Assembly (NCBI GenBank): GCA_043820105.1
Contig: JBDREC010000077.1
Location: 1 to 24,227, forward strand
Origin: JBDREC01 sp043820105 [NCBI: Pseudomonadota bacterium]
GTDB taxonomy: Bacteria; Bdellovibrionota_F; JAHFAK01
Direction of reading: 5' to 3'
DNA length: 24,227 nt
A program made the translations under genes and the position numbers. Positions 8,153-14,877 of this stretch are shown in pieces (within the stretch, counting starts at the first letter, position 1; every line of letters starts with the position of its first letter). The notes beneath the pieces were generated by a model. That model was not told where the DNA came from. It saw only the letters and a program-made list of their open reading frames with translations, and did not search any database.

Positions 8153-9256
8153 TCTAACTTTTCTAAACAAACAAAACTTGATATTAAGTTTTTATCTAAG
8201 GCTATATCTTTAGCTAAAAAAGCACGAGGAAAGACATCTCCAAATCCTTTGGTTGGAGCTGTGATAGTTAAAAACAATAAAATTATTTCCCATGGATATC
8301 ATAAAAAAGCTGGGCAGGATCATGCAGAAATCGCTGCACTAAGAAAAATTGATTTTAATGCTAAAGGTACAACCTTATATTTAACTTTAGAGCCATGTAC
8401 ATTTACAGGCAAAACACCTCCTTGTGTTGATCAAATTATAAAAAGTGGCGTAAAAAGAGTTGTAATTTCAAGCCTAGATCCAAATCCTAAAGTCCATGGA
8501 AAGGGAGCAAGTAAGTTAAAAAAAGCAGGAATAAAAACAGAAATTGGATTATTGGAAAAAGAATCCCTGAAAATGAATGAAGTTTTTAATAAATTTATTA
8601 AAACAGGCAGGCCTTATATTACACTAAAATGGGCACAAACATTAGATGGGAAAATTGGTCTTAGAAAAGAGGGGATAACCTGGATATCATCAAAAGAAAC
8701 TTTAATTGAAAGCCATAGCAAAAGAAAATATCTTGATGCAATTTTATGCGGAGTGAATACTATTATTAATGATAATCCTTCTCTTACTTCAAGTTTTCAA
8801 GGTAAAAAATACGGCAAAGATCCAATTAAAATTGTATTAGATTCTAAATTAAGTTTAGTAAATTATATTGATAGAAAGATTTTGAATTCTGGAAATGATG
8901 TAATTATTTTTACATCCAAAAAAAGTAGCAAAAAAGCCGAGAAGCTTCTTTTAGAAAATAAAAGAATTAAAATAAAAAGAGTTTCAAAACTTTCTGGAGG
9001 CCTAAGTCTAGAGGAAATCTTAAGGGTTTTGGGAAAACTTGAAATTACAAATGTATTAGTTGAAGGTGGGGCAAATATTTTAACTAGTTTTCTGAAAGCC
9101 AAAACCTTTGATAAAATTATTTGCTATCTAAGCTTACAATTTTTTGGCGATAAAGGAATTCCTCTAATAGCTGGAAAGATAATTGAATCCGATTTGAAAA
9201 TAGAACAAATCAAAAAACTTGGCACTGATTTGAGACTTACCTTAACCAGCAACTAG
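8150..9256 (+). CDS. ribD: Bifunctional riboflavin biosynthesis deaminase/reductase
   Basis: RibD deaminates the pyrimidine product of GTP cyclohydrolase II and then reduces its ribosyl side chain, two consecutive steps of riboflavin synthesis. With the ATT start the protein has 368 aa, the usual length. The deaminase domain (about 10-155) has the N-terminal helix FLSKAISLAKKARGKTSPNP, the zinc ligand and catalytic pair HAE (58-60), and the zinc cysteines C83 and C92 in PCTFTGKTPPC. The reductase domain begins RPYITLKWAQTLDGKIG and carries LCGVNTIINDNP and LVEGGANIL. Starting instead at the TTG at 8249 would remove the first helix and most of the PNPxVG motif, so that is unlikely. It follows the zinc-ribbon gene by 11 bases and converges on tsaD. 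Other rib genes are not in the window. Confidence 0.92.
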   Translation: MSNFSKQTKLDIKFLSKAISLAKKARGKTSPNPLVGAVIVKNNKIISHGYHKKAGQDHAEIAALRKIDFNAKGTTLYLTLEPCTFTGKTPPCVDQIIKSGVKRVVISSLDPNPKVHGKGASKLKKAGIKTEIGLLEKESLKMNEVFNKFIKTGRPYITLKWAQTLDGKIGLRKEGITWISSKETLIESHSKRKYLDAILCGVNTIINDNPSLTSSFQGKKYGKDPIKIVLDSKLSLVNYIDRKILNSGNDVIIFTSKKSSKKAEKLLLENKRIKIKRVSKLSGGLSLEEILRVLGKLEITNVLVEGGANILTSFLKAKTFDKIICYLSLQFFGDKGIPLIAGKIIESDLKIEQIKKLGTDLRLTLTSN

Positions 9257-9269
9257 CAACCAGCAACTA
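9244..9269. repeat. 14-bp tandem repeat, about 1.9 copies, spanning two stop codons
   Basis: AACCAGCAACTAGC at 9244-9257 is followed by AACCAGCAACTA at 9258-9269. The first copy supplies the last residues and the TAG stop of ribD (9254-9256). The second supplies the TAG stop of tsaD on the opposite strand (9267-9269). Confidence 0.85.
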
Positions 9270-10244
9270 TATATATGAATATGCATCTAGCTCCAAAGAA
9301 TCCATTTTTCCCAATTTGAAATATTCTTGGCCTAAGTAAGCAACCATAGCTGCATTATCAGTGCATAATATCTTACTAGGAAAATAAACATTTTTGCCTA
9401 TTTTTTGAGCTTGCCCTGCAAAGTATTGTCTTAATTTACTATTTGCTGCTACTCCACCTGAAACAATTATATTATCTAATTTAAAATCAATTGCAGCTTT
9501 AATCGTTTTTTTTGTGAGAGTTTCAATTACTGAAGCACTAAAAGAGGCGGCGATATCGTTAATATTGTAATCATTATTTTTTCTAATGTAATTTATAACA
9601 GCTGTTTTTAATCCAGAAAAACTAAAATCATAATCTTTTGAGTGCAGCATTCCTCGGGGAAAGTTAATTGCAGCAGGATTTCCATTGTTCGAAAGTCTAT
9701 CTATTATTGGGCCGCCAGGATATCCAAGGTCAAGAACTTTAGCAACTTTATCAAACACTTCACCTGCAGCGTCATCTCTTGTTGAGCCTATTAAGCCATA
9801 ATTATCAATTCCATTAACATTATAAATAGATGTATGACCGCCTGATACTATTAATCCTATAAAGGGGAAGGCTATTTTGTTTTCTATTGAAACTGCATTT
9901 AAATGAGCTTCAAGGTGGTTTATGCCAATTATGGGAATGTCTAGTGAATATGAAAGAGATTTTGCAAAACTTAGGCCGATTAATAAAGAACCAATTAAGC
10001 CAGGTTTATTCGTAACAGCAATACCATCTATTTCATTAATAGATATATTCGCTTTGCCTAAGGAAGCATTGAAAACAGGTAAAATTTTTAACAAATGGTT
10101 TCTTGAGGCAATTTCAGGTACCACTCCTCCAAACTCAGCGTGAATATCAATTTGAGAATAAATTTCATTGGAAAGTAAATTGCCATCCTTTATTAGAGCA
10201 ACAGATGTTTCATCGCAAGATGTTTCAATTCCAAGAACTATCAT
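9267..10244 (-). CDS. tsaD: tRNA N6-adenosine threonylcarbamoyltransferase
   Basis: TsaD transfers the threonylcarbamoyl group to A37 of tRNAs decoding ANN codons, working with TsaB, TsaC and TsaE. The 325-aa protein starts MIVLGIETSCDETSVA and has the ASKHA-fold motifs VSGGHTS, DDAAGEVFDKVAKVLDLGYP, FSFSGLKTAV, VSGGVAANSKLR and CTDNAAMVAY. The metal-binding histidines are H110 and H114 in NHLEAH. Length is slightly short of the E. coli protein but complete. Its ATG overlaps the stop codon of the upstream cpoB-like gene by one base (TAATG), so translation is probably coupled. The C-terminus ends at the tandem repeat shared with ribD. Confidence 0.97.
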   Translation of the reverse strand: MIVLGIETSCDETSVALIKDGNLLSNEIYSQIDIHAEFGGVVPEIASRNHLLKILPVFNASLGKANISINEIDGIAVTNKPGLIGSLLIGLSFAKSLSYSLDIPIIGINHLEAHLNAVSIENKIAFPFIGLIVSGGHTSIYNVNGIDNYGLIGSTRDDAAGEVFDKVAKVLDLGYPGGPIIDRLSNNGNPAAINFPRGMLHSKDYDFSFSGLKTAVINYIRKNNDYNINDIAASFSASVIETLTKKTIKAAIDFKLDNIIVSGGVAANSKLRQYFAGQAQKIGKNVYFPSKILCTDNAAMVAYLGQEYFKLGKMDSLELDAYSYI

Positions 10245-11107
10245 TAGAGTTTCTTGAGCCTAGTGTTTATTTTGGATAGAACAGATTTGTTTTTATCACA
10301 TTTTAATTTTGCATCCTCGAAAAAGACCGTTGCTTCTTTATTTTTATTAAGATTTAAAAAAGCCTCGCCTTGTTTATAACTTGCCAGACAAATTTTATCG
10401 CTTTGAGGAAAATTATCAACCAGGTTTTGGTAGGAGCTTATGGCTTGCTCATATTCCTTAATTCTGAAATAGGATTCTCCCATCCAATAAAGAGCGTTAT
10501 CTCTTTTTGATCCAGGTTTATTTTTAATTACTACTGACCTAAAACTTTCAATTGCACCTAAATAATCCCCCTTATTATAAAGAATTAGCCCATTTTCATA
10601 ACCTGAAAGTGTACTCATTTGAGTATCGCTGATTAAATCTGAGATTTTGCTTTCCAAATCAATAATTTTATTTTTTGTATATAAAATAGAATCTTCTAGT
10701 TTTTTAATGTATAAAAGCTGATTTTTTAAATTTTGGATTGTTTTATTGTATTCTTCAAAATCAGGAAGACTCTTTTTTATTTCTTCAGTTGCATTTGATT
10801 TTATAGTATTTATTGAATGCTTTAGTTGATCAAAATCGCCATTTAATTTCTGAATTTCAATTTTTAGTTGCTCAAAATCATGTTTACTTTCTGCATGTTT
10901 TTTTAAGACCTTTTCTACTTCATTTTTTAATGCAATATATTCAGCTGAATTTTGGGCATTTTTTAAATCATTAACATCTTTTCTAAGGCTAATGATTTCT
11001 TTTTTAAAACAAGAAGAAAATACTACTGAAAGTATAATTAGCATAAACAAGAAAAGTAAATTTTTAGGCAAAAGATTTTTATTTTTCATTGTGAAATCAG
11101 CTTTCAT
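10244..11107 (-). CDS. cpoB: CpoB/YbgF-type Tol-Pal system TPR lipoprotein
   Basis: Probable YbgF/CpoB protein, which in other bacteria links Tol-Pal function with peptidoglycan synthesis at division. The N-terminal hydrophobic segment (about 17-30) ends in VFSSC with Cys33 as likely lipidation site, so the protein is probably an outer-membrane lipoprotein; E. coli CpoB is soluble and periplasmic. Residues about 35-160 are predicted coiled coil. Residues about 167-285 form roughly three TPRs (YENGLILYNKGDYLGAIESF, ALYWMGESYFRIKEYEQAIS, ASYKQGEAFLNLNKNKEATV). Start is uncertain: the ATG at 11107 leaves two bases after the pal stop, and an in-frame ATG at 11089 gives a more typical signal peptide. 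It sits between pal and tsaD. TolQRAB are not in the window. Confidence 0.85.
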   Translation of the reverse strand: MKADFTMKNKNLLPKNLLFLFMLIILSVVFSSCFKKEIISLRKDVNDLKNAQNSAEYIALKNEVEKVLKKHAESKHDFEQLKIEIQKLNGDFDQLKHSINTIKSNATEEIKKSLPDFEEYNKTIQNLKNQLLYIKKLEDSILYTKNKIIDLESKISDLISDTQMSTLSGYENGLILYNKGDYLGAIESFRSVVIKNKPGSKRDNALYWMGESYFRIKEYEQAISSYQNLVDNFPQSDKICLASYKQGEAFLNLNKNKEATVFFEDAKLKCDKNKSVLSKINTRLKKL

Positions 11108-11109
11108 GT

Positions 11110-11694
11110 TTATTTTTCAACTAAAAATTCGCCTCTTCTATTGACATTATATGCTTCTTCGCTATCAGTATTATCAATCGGAGATTCTTCGCCCATGCTT
11201 TCAACTTTTACTCTGTTTTCTTCAATTCCAAGATTAACTAAATAATTTGTAATGCTTGTAGATCTTTTAAAACCAAGAGCTAAGTTATATTCATTGCTTC
11301 CTCTTTTATCACAGTGACCAACAACTTTAATTTTTAATCCAGGATAGCCTTTTAATTTTTCAGCGGCTTCTTCAACAAGTTTTTTTGTTGAATCTGAAAG
11401 AGTATATTCATCAAAAGCAAACATTACTTTAGATAATTCAAGTTTTGATTGAATTTCATCAACATTTAAATTCATGTAGTCACCACCAAGCTGATTTGAA
11501 TCTCCTGTAACAATTGAATCTTCAGCAATGTCCCCTTCTGTAAGGTCAAGAGGAGTGATGTCAATCTGTTCATCTTCAAGATGAGTTTGCTTTCCATCTG
11601 AGGATTCAATGTCTCCTGCTTTTTTTGCAGCACAACCAAATAAGAATAAAGAGCTAAAACCCACGATAGCAATCAATGTAAAAAATTTTTTCAT
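11110..11694 (-). CDS. pal: Peptidoglycan-associated lipoprotein Pal
   Basis: A 194-aa outer-membrane lipoprotein that binds peptidoglycan and anchors the Tol-Pal system. The signal peptide ends in LFGC (Cys21). An acidic linker of about 60 residues follows. The OmpA-like domain (about 88-193) has MFAFDEYTLS, VVGHCDKRGSNEYN and FKRSTSITNYL; the Asp of HCD and the Arg of FKRS correspond to the residues that hold diaminopimelate in the family. It ends NVNRRGEFLVEK. GGAG lies ten bases upstream of the ATG. The gene leads the pal-cpoB-tsaD run. The linker is longer and more acidic than in E. coli Pal. Confidence 0.93.
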   Translation of the reverse strand: MKKFFTLIAIVGFSSLFLFGCAAKKAGDIESSDGKQTHLEDEQIDITPLDLTEGDIAEDSIVTGDSNQLGGDYMNLNVDEIQSKLELSKVMFAFDEYTLSDSTKKLVEEAAEKLKGYPGLKIKVVGHCDKRGSNEYNLALGFKRSTSITNYLVNLGIEENRVKVESMGEESPIDNTDSEEAYNVNRRGEFLVEK

Positions 11695-11742
11695 TTTTTT
11701 AACACTCCAATATTATAAGTTAGTGATTAATTCTGATAACGA

Positions 11743-11770
11743 AGCCTATCAAAACAGTTGTGTTTGTCAA
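11743..11770 (-). promoter_or_regulatory. Possible sigma70-like promoter of pal operon
   Basis: On the minus strand a consensus TTGACA (11770-11765) is followed after 16 bases by TAGGCT (11748-11743). An alternative -10, TATAAT at 11717-11712, is perfect but has a poor -35. Either could drive pal. Confidence 0.3.
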
Positions 11771-11797
11771 GTAAAGTCAATTTTAAATAAAAAAACC

Positions 11798-11826
11798 TGG
11801 AAAAAATTTTCATAACTTACTATAAT
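11798..11826 (+). promoter_or_regulatory. Possible sigma70-like promoter of the four-helix-bundle gene
   Basis: TGGAAA (11798-11803), a 17-base spacer and a perfect TATAAT (11821-11826) precede the ATG at 11857 by about 30 bases. The -35 is weak. Confidence 0.45.
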
Positions 11827-11856
11827 ATTCTTCTTTTTTAATATTAAGGAAGTTTT

Positions 11857-12315
11857 ATGGAAGAAAATAGTCCCAAACAACAAACCAGGCAAGATGGATT
11901 TGTTTTAAAAATTCAAGGCAAAAAAATTGAAAATGTTGAAGAGCTTTCCATCTATAAAATGGCGAGAAAGCTTGCTAACTCCATTTATAGCATGACAAGA
12001 CGTGCAACCTTTGTGAAGGATGAGGTTTTGATTACTAGGGGTCGAGATACTGCTTTAAGTTTACTTGGAGATCTTGTCAATGGATTTGATCAGGGATCAA
12101 AGGACAATTTTATTGATTTGCTTTGGAAGATAAAAGGCTATTGTGGTCAACTAAAGGCTTTTTTTGCTCTAGCTCTTGATCAAAGATATATTGATGATGC
12201 TTTATATGAAGAAGTTGTTGTTAATTGTAAGGAAATATCTATGACAGCCGATAAGCTTATTATAGCTTTAAAAGGTAGTATGTTTAAGCAGATTATGACA
12301 AAGAAGATTGGTTGA
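11857..12315 (+). CDS. Stand-alone four-helix-bundle protein (S23/23S rRNA intervening-sequence protein family)
   Basis: A 152-aa soluble protein. Residues about 30-145 follow the pattern of the four-helix-bundle S23 family: LSIYKMARKLANSIYSMTRR, then a region of small residues, then GFDQGSKDNFIDLLWKIKGY and a last helix CKEISMTADKLIIALKGSM. The family was first found inside intervening sequences of 23S rRNA genes; related proteins include Avd of diversity-generating retroelements. No rRNA, reverse transcriptase or variable repeat is present here, so the gene is free-standing. The 30-residue polar N-terminal extension (MEENSPKQQTRQDGF...) is unusual. AAGGAAG lies just upstream of the ATG. It converges with the 3D-domain gene six bases away. 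Function is unknown. Confidence 0.7.
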   Translation: MEENSPKQQTRQDGFVLKIQGKKIENVEELSIYKMARKLANSIYSMTRRATFVKDEVLITRGRDTALSLLGDLVNGFDQGSKDNFIDLLWKIKGYCGQLKAFFALALDQRYIDDALYEEVVVNCKEISMTADKLIIALKGSMFKQIMTKKIG

Positions 12316-12321
12316 AATATT

Positions 12322-12894
12322 TTAATAAATAGTTAATTCTGCACTTTCTAATTCTCTAATAATTGCTGAATAAAAGGAACTGTTTTGAATCTCCGGGGGG
12401 AAGACATAGCATCTTAACCTACGGGCTCCCCATTCCTGTGCATTTTTTCTTCCACCATCACCCCTTCCAAGCCAAATATCAAAGTGGCTTCCTCTGATTG
12501 CAGATCCTCGATCTTTTATGGTAATCATTCCATGATTAGCAATGAAAATTTTAGTTCCATATGGGTATTCAGAAGGTCCTGCTCCTACTCCAAAGTGTGG
12601 AGGCGTCATATTATCAGCACAAAGCTGACCCTCTCCATTTATTCTTATTTCTTCTTCATATGATCCATGTAAATATTTTTTTTGTCCAGGAAGCGGAGAA
12701 TAATAGGCTGTTATTAGGCAATTAGAATCAAGGCCCTCATCATTTTGCATGTCCATTATAAAAGCACCAATAATTGCTTTTGTAACCTTGTTTTTTGATT
12801 TAACATCTATGGTTTCATTAGCAAAGATATTTTTGAACATTAATATTATACAGCTGGTTGCTACTAACATTATATATAAGTTCTTTATTTTCAT
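12322..12894 (-). CDS. Secreted 3D-domain (double-psi beta-barrel) protein, putative wall-acting enzyme
   Basis: A 190-aa protein with an N-terminal hydrophobic signal segment (about 5-25). Residues about 58-165 resemble the 3D domain found in MltA-type lytic transglycosylases and stationary-phase wall proteins: ITAYYSPLPGQ at 61-71, YPYGTKIFI at 110-118, IKDRGSAIRGSHFDIWLG at 126-143 and EWGARR near 155. D128 and D139 correspond to two of the three conserved aspartates; the third is not obvious. A 30-residue insertion with two cysteines (C59, C92) and a C-terminal tail of about 25 residues are extra. Expected location is the periplasm. A GGAG lies 13 bases before the ATG. A sigma54-like promoter at 12941-12958 would give a leader of about 37 bases. 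Confidence 0.75.
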   Translation of the reverse strand: MKIKNLYIMLVATSCIILMFKNIFANETIDVKSKNKVTKAIIGAFIMDMQNDEGLDSNCLITAYYSPLPGQKKYLHGSYEEEIRINGEGQLCADNMTPPHFGVGAGPSEYPYGTKIFIANHGMITIKDRGSAIRGSHFDIWLGRGDGGRKNAQEWGARRLRCYVFPPEIQNSSFYSAIIRELESAELTIY

Positions 12895-12940
12895 TTTTTA
12901 ATATTCACTCCATTTACTTTTTATAGCTAATTCATAGTTT

Positions 12941-12958
12941 ATGCAAATTATATGCCGA
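12941..12958 (-). promoter_or_regulatory. Sigma54-like promoter of the 3D-domain gene
   Basis: The minus strand reads TCGGCATATAATTTGCAT, with GG (12956-12955) and GC (12944-12943) exactly ten bases apart and a consensus TTTGCA -12 element. It points at the gene starting at 12894. Confidence 0.6.
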
Positions 12959-12984
12959 ATTTCCAAAGACAAAAGCATATAATT
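12946..12984. repeat. Inverted repeat overlapping the sigma54-like promoter
   Basis: AATTATATGC (12946-12955) and GCATATAATT (12975-12984) are a perfect 10-bp inverted pair with a 19-base spacer. The left arm is part of the promoter itself. Confidence 0.7.
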
Positions 12985-13029
12985 ACAAAGGCTTATCAGG
13001 AAGGTTCAAAGTGAAATATAAGCCTTTGT
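12985..13029. repeat. Perfect 11-bp inverted repeat, 23-base loop
   Basis: ACAAAGGCTTA (12985-12995) pairs with TAAGCCTTTGT (13019-13029). It directly abuts the preceding inverted repeat. It lies 30-75 bases upstream of the sigma54-like promoter, where an activator could bind, but it could also fold as an RNA hairpin. No T-tract follows on either strand. Confidence 0.75.
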
Positions 13030-13186
13030 GTCCCATTTTACCAAGTATTTACTAAATATTGCATTTTAAGATAGGGCACACATGAAATGAGCTTTTCGGA
13101 GACATTAACAATTCATTTTATTGAAATATTTTGTTGAATAGGATAAAGAAAAAATGAATCTATATTAATTTATATTGAGGTGTATT

Positions 13187-14386
13187 GTGCCAAAAAAGTT
13201 CATAAAAATTATTATTCTAATATTGTTTGTCTTTTTATTCATCTTTTCTGCGGGATACGCAGGCAATTCTAGCAAAAAATCAAGACCAGAGCTTAAAACC
13301 TTTGATATAAATAATGATGGAATGATTACTCGTGGTGAGTTTAAAGGAAAAGGTAAAGATTTTGCTAAACTTGATCTAAATGCAGATGGCGTCATTTCCA
13401 GTGATGAAATTGATCAACTTAAAGCTAGATTTAAGTCAAATATTTACCCCGGAGGTGATAAAAAACTTAAAAATCCTTTTGAAAATGGAAGCTATGTTGT
13501 TGATATTTATGACAAAGAAAAGTCTTTTAATGGAAAAACAGTATTTGCTGATTATCATGATTTGGATAAGCCTAAAATTGTTGAAGTGAATATGAAAGGC
13601 GAGATAACTTGGGAATATAAACTTCCACGGTATATGAAAAGATATACTAATCCTGGTTTTGATGTTGAGTATATTAAGAAAAGCGATACATTCTTATTCG
13701 TTCTTCCTATATTTGGTATTTTTGAGGTAAATAGAAAGGGAAAAATAGTATGGTCTTATAAGACCAACAAACTAAGCCATGATGCAGACAGGCTTGATAA
13801 TGGAAATACTATTTATGTTTACGGGGGAGGAGACAGTAAAAATGATGCTCAGGTTATTGAGATTGATAAAAATGGTAATGTTGTTTGGAAATGGTATGCA
13901 AGTAAATATTTTGATAAGTACCCTTATAATGAAATGTACGAAGATGGTTTTTCACACACTAATTCTGTTTCCAGGTTGTCAGATGGCAAAACCTTGGTGA
14001 GTTTGCGTAATTTTGACCTGGTTGTGCTTTTGGATAAAATGGGCAAACCAATAAGCCAAATTTCAACTTCAAAAGAAGGGAGCCATCCACATGAACCAGA
14101 ATTACAGGAAAATGGAAATATTTTGCTTTGTTTGCGAGCAATGCCCTGGGATAAAGTTGTTGAATATGATAAAAACGGAAGTTTAATTTGGGAATATTCA
14201 AGCCCAGGCTTAAATATTACAAGAGATAGCGATCGTTTGCCAAATGGTAATACTTTAATTGTTGAATCCAGGTCTATACTTGAGCTAACAAAGGACAAGG
14301 AAGTTGTTTGGCGGTTTTATCTAAAGGATTTGGGTTCTGATAAAAAATATCATTCTCAGAGGTTATATAAAGCAGAGAGATTTTAG
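13187..14386 (+). CDS. Secreted EF-hand protein with arylsulfotransferase-like (ASST) beta-propeller
   Basis: The chosen start is GTG at 13187, with GAGG six bases upstream at 13177-13180 followed by TG; an in-frame TTG at 13175 overlaps that site and is less likely. The 399-aa product has a signal peptide ending near SAGYAG (26). Two canonical 12-residue EF-hand loops follow: D40-E51 (DINNDGMITRGE) and D63-E74 (DLNADGVISSDE). The rest is a propeller of repeats of the type DKNGNVVWKWY / RLDNGNTIYVYGG, with conserved histidines in SHDADRL, SHTNSVSRL and HPHEPEL, as in bacterial arylsulfotransferases. Such enzymes move sulfate between phenolic donors and acceptors in the periplasm. The family fit is by pattern only, and a non-catalytic propeller is possible. 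It is a single gene. Confidence 0.75.
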   Translation: MPKKFIKIIILILFVFLFIFSAGYAGNSSKKSRPELKTFDINNDGMITRGEFKGKGKDFAKLDLNADGVISSDEIDQLKARFKSNIYPGGDKKLKNPFENGSYVVDIYDKEKSFNGKTVFADYHDLDKPKIVEVNMKGEITWEYKLPRYMKRYTNPGFDVEYIKKSDTFLFVLPIFGIFEVNRKGKIVWSYKTNKLSHDADRLDNGNTIYVYGGGDSKNDAQVIEIDKNGNVVWKWYASKYFDKYPYNEMYEDGFSHTNSVSRLSDGKTLVSLRNFDLVVLLDKMGKPISQISTSKEGSHPHEPELQENGNILLCLRAMPWDKVVEYDKNGSLIWEYSSPGLNITRDSDRLPNGNTLIVESRSILELTKDKEVVWRFYLKDLGSDKKYHSQRLYKAERF

Positions 14387-14399
14387 TGCTTCTTGCTTT

Positions 14400-14597
14400 C
14401 TAATTTTTCAATTTGTTCAATTCTAGTTTATTTAAAGTCTCTATAGCAGTATTATTATCATTTAATGTTGGAGTATGGTTTAAGGCAACTATTCCAAAAG
14501 ATGTAACCAGGACCAAAACAGATAGTAAAACCAGAGCAAATGGTAATGAATCTTTAACTCTCTGTGAAAGATCTAACTTTCTGTTTTTTTTAGACAT
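14400..14597 (-). CDS. Small single-pass membrane protein
   Basis: A 65-aa protein with a charged N-terminus, one membrane helix (about 20-40, LPFALVLLSVLVLVTSFGIV) and a polar C-terminal tail rich in Asn and Leu. The topology suggests an inner-membrane protein with the tail outside. Support for a real gene is a perfect AGGAGG at 14606-14611, eight bases before the ATG, and a promoter-like pair TTGTAA/TAAAAT with a 17-base spacer (14671-14643, minus). An overlapping plus-strand frame (14413-14601) has no such signal and is taken as a shadow. It converges on the propeller gene, 13 bases away. I do not recognise a family. Confidence 0.65.
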   Translation of the reverse strand: MSKKNRKLDLSQRVKDSLPFALVLLSVLVLVTSFGIVALNHTPTLNDNNTAIETLNKLELNKLKN

Positions 14598-14666
14598 TTA
14601 AAGCCCCTCCTTTTTATCTCTATGAAAAAAGTCTATTTAACAATTTTAACATATTTAACTTATGTT

Positions 14667-14679
14667 TACAAGGCTTGTA
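14667..14679. repeat. 13-bp palindrome upstream of the beta-helix lipoprotein gene
   Basis: TACAAGGCTTGTA is a perfect palindrome around a central G. It lies about 145 bases upstream of the sigma54-like promoter at 14821, within the usual range for enhancer-type activator sites, and overlaps the presumed promoter of the small membrane protein. It shares the ACAA-GGCTT core with the inverted repeat at 12985. Confidence 0.5.
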
Positions 14680-14689
14680 GTTAAAAAAT

Positions 14690-14726
14690 TGAGCAAAATA
14701 TTATTAATCTCGCGATTTTTTGCTCA
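14690..14726. repeat. 9-bp inverted repeat, 19-base loop
   Basis: TGAGCAAAA (14690-14698) and TTTTGCTCA (14718-14726) pair perfectly. It lies in the intergenic region about 95-130 bases upstream of the sigma54-like promoter at 14821, and could be a protein-binding dyad or a weak hairpin. Confidence 0.5.
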
Positions 14727-14820
14727 CAAAAAAGTTTTTAAACTTAGCTTTGTTTTCGCCTAAGGGAAAAAATAACAATATTTTAAGGCACCTAGGTCAG
14801 TTGTGTTGAATTGTCATTGT

Positions 14821-14838
14821 TTGGCATAATTCTTGAAT
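14821..14838 (+). promoter_or_regulatory. Sigma54-like promoter of the beta-helix lipoprotein gene
   Basis: TTGGCATAATTCTTGAAT has the consensus -24 element. GG (14823-14824) and GA (14835-14836) are ten bases apart; the -12 element has A where C is normal, so it is weaker than the other two. It differs from the element at 7677-7694 at only a few positions. Confidence 0.45.
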
Positions 14839-14877
14839 AATTTAAAAGTGTTACAAAAAATCGTTTAATTATGGGGA

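Noticed and set aside
8249-8251. TTG start for ribD
   Set aside because: It lies inside the conserved PNPLVG motif and would delete the first helix of the deaminase.
11857-12315. Accessory protein of a diversity-generating retroelement
   Set aside because: The fold resembles Avd, but no reverse transcriptase, template repeat or variable repeat is present in the window.
14413-14601. Plus-strand 62-aa frame opposite the small membrane protein
   Set aside because: It has no ribosome site, whereas the minus-strand frame has a perfect AGGAGG and a normal membrane-protein composition.
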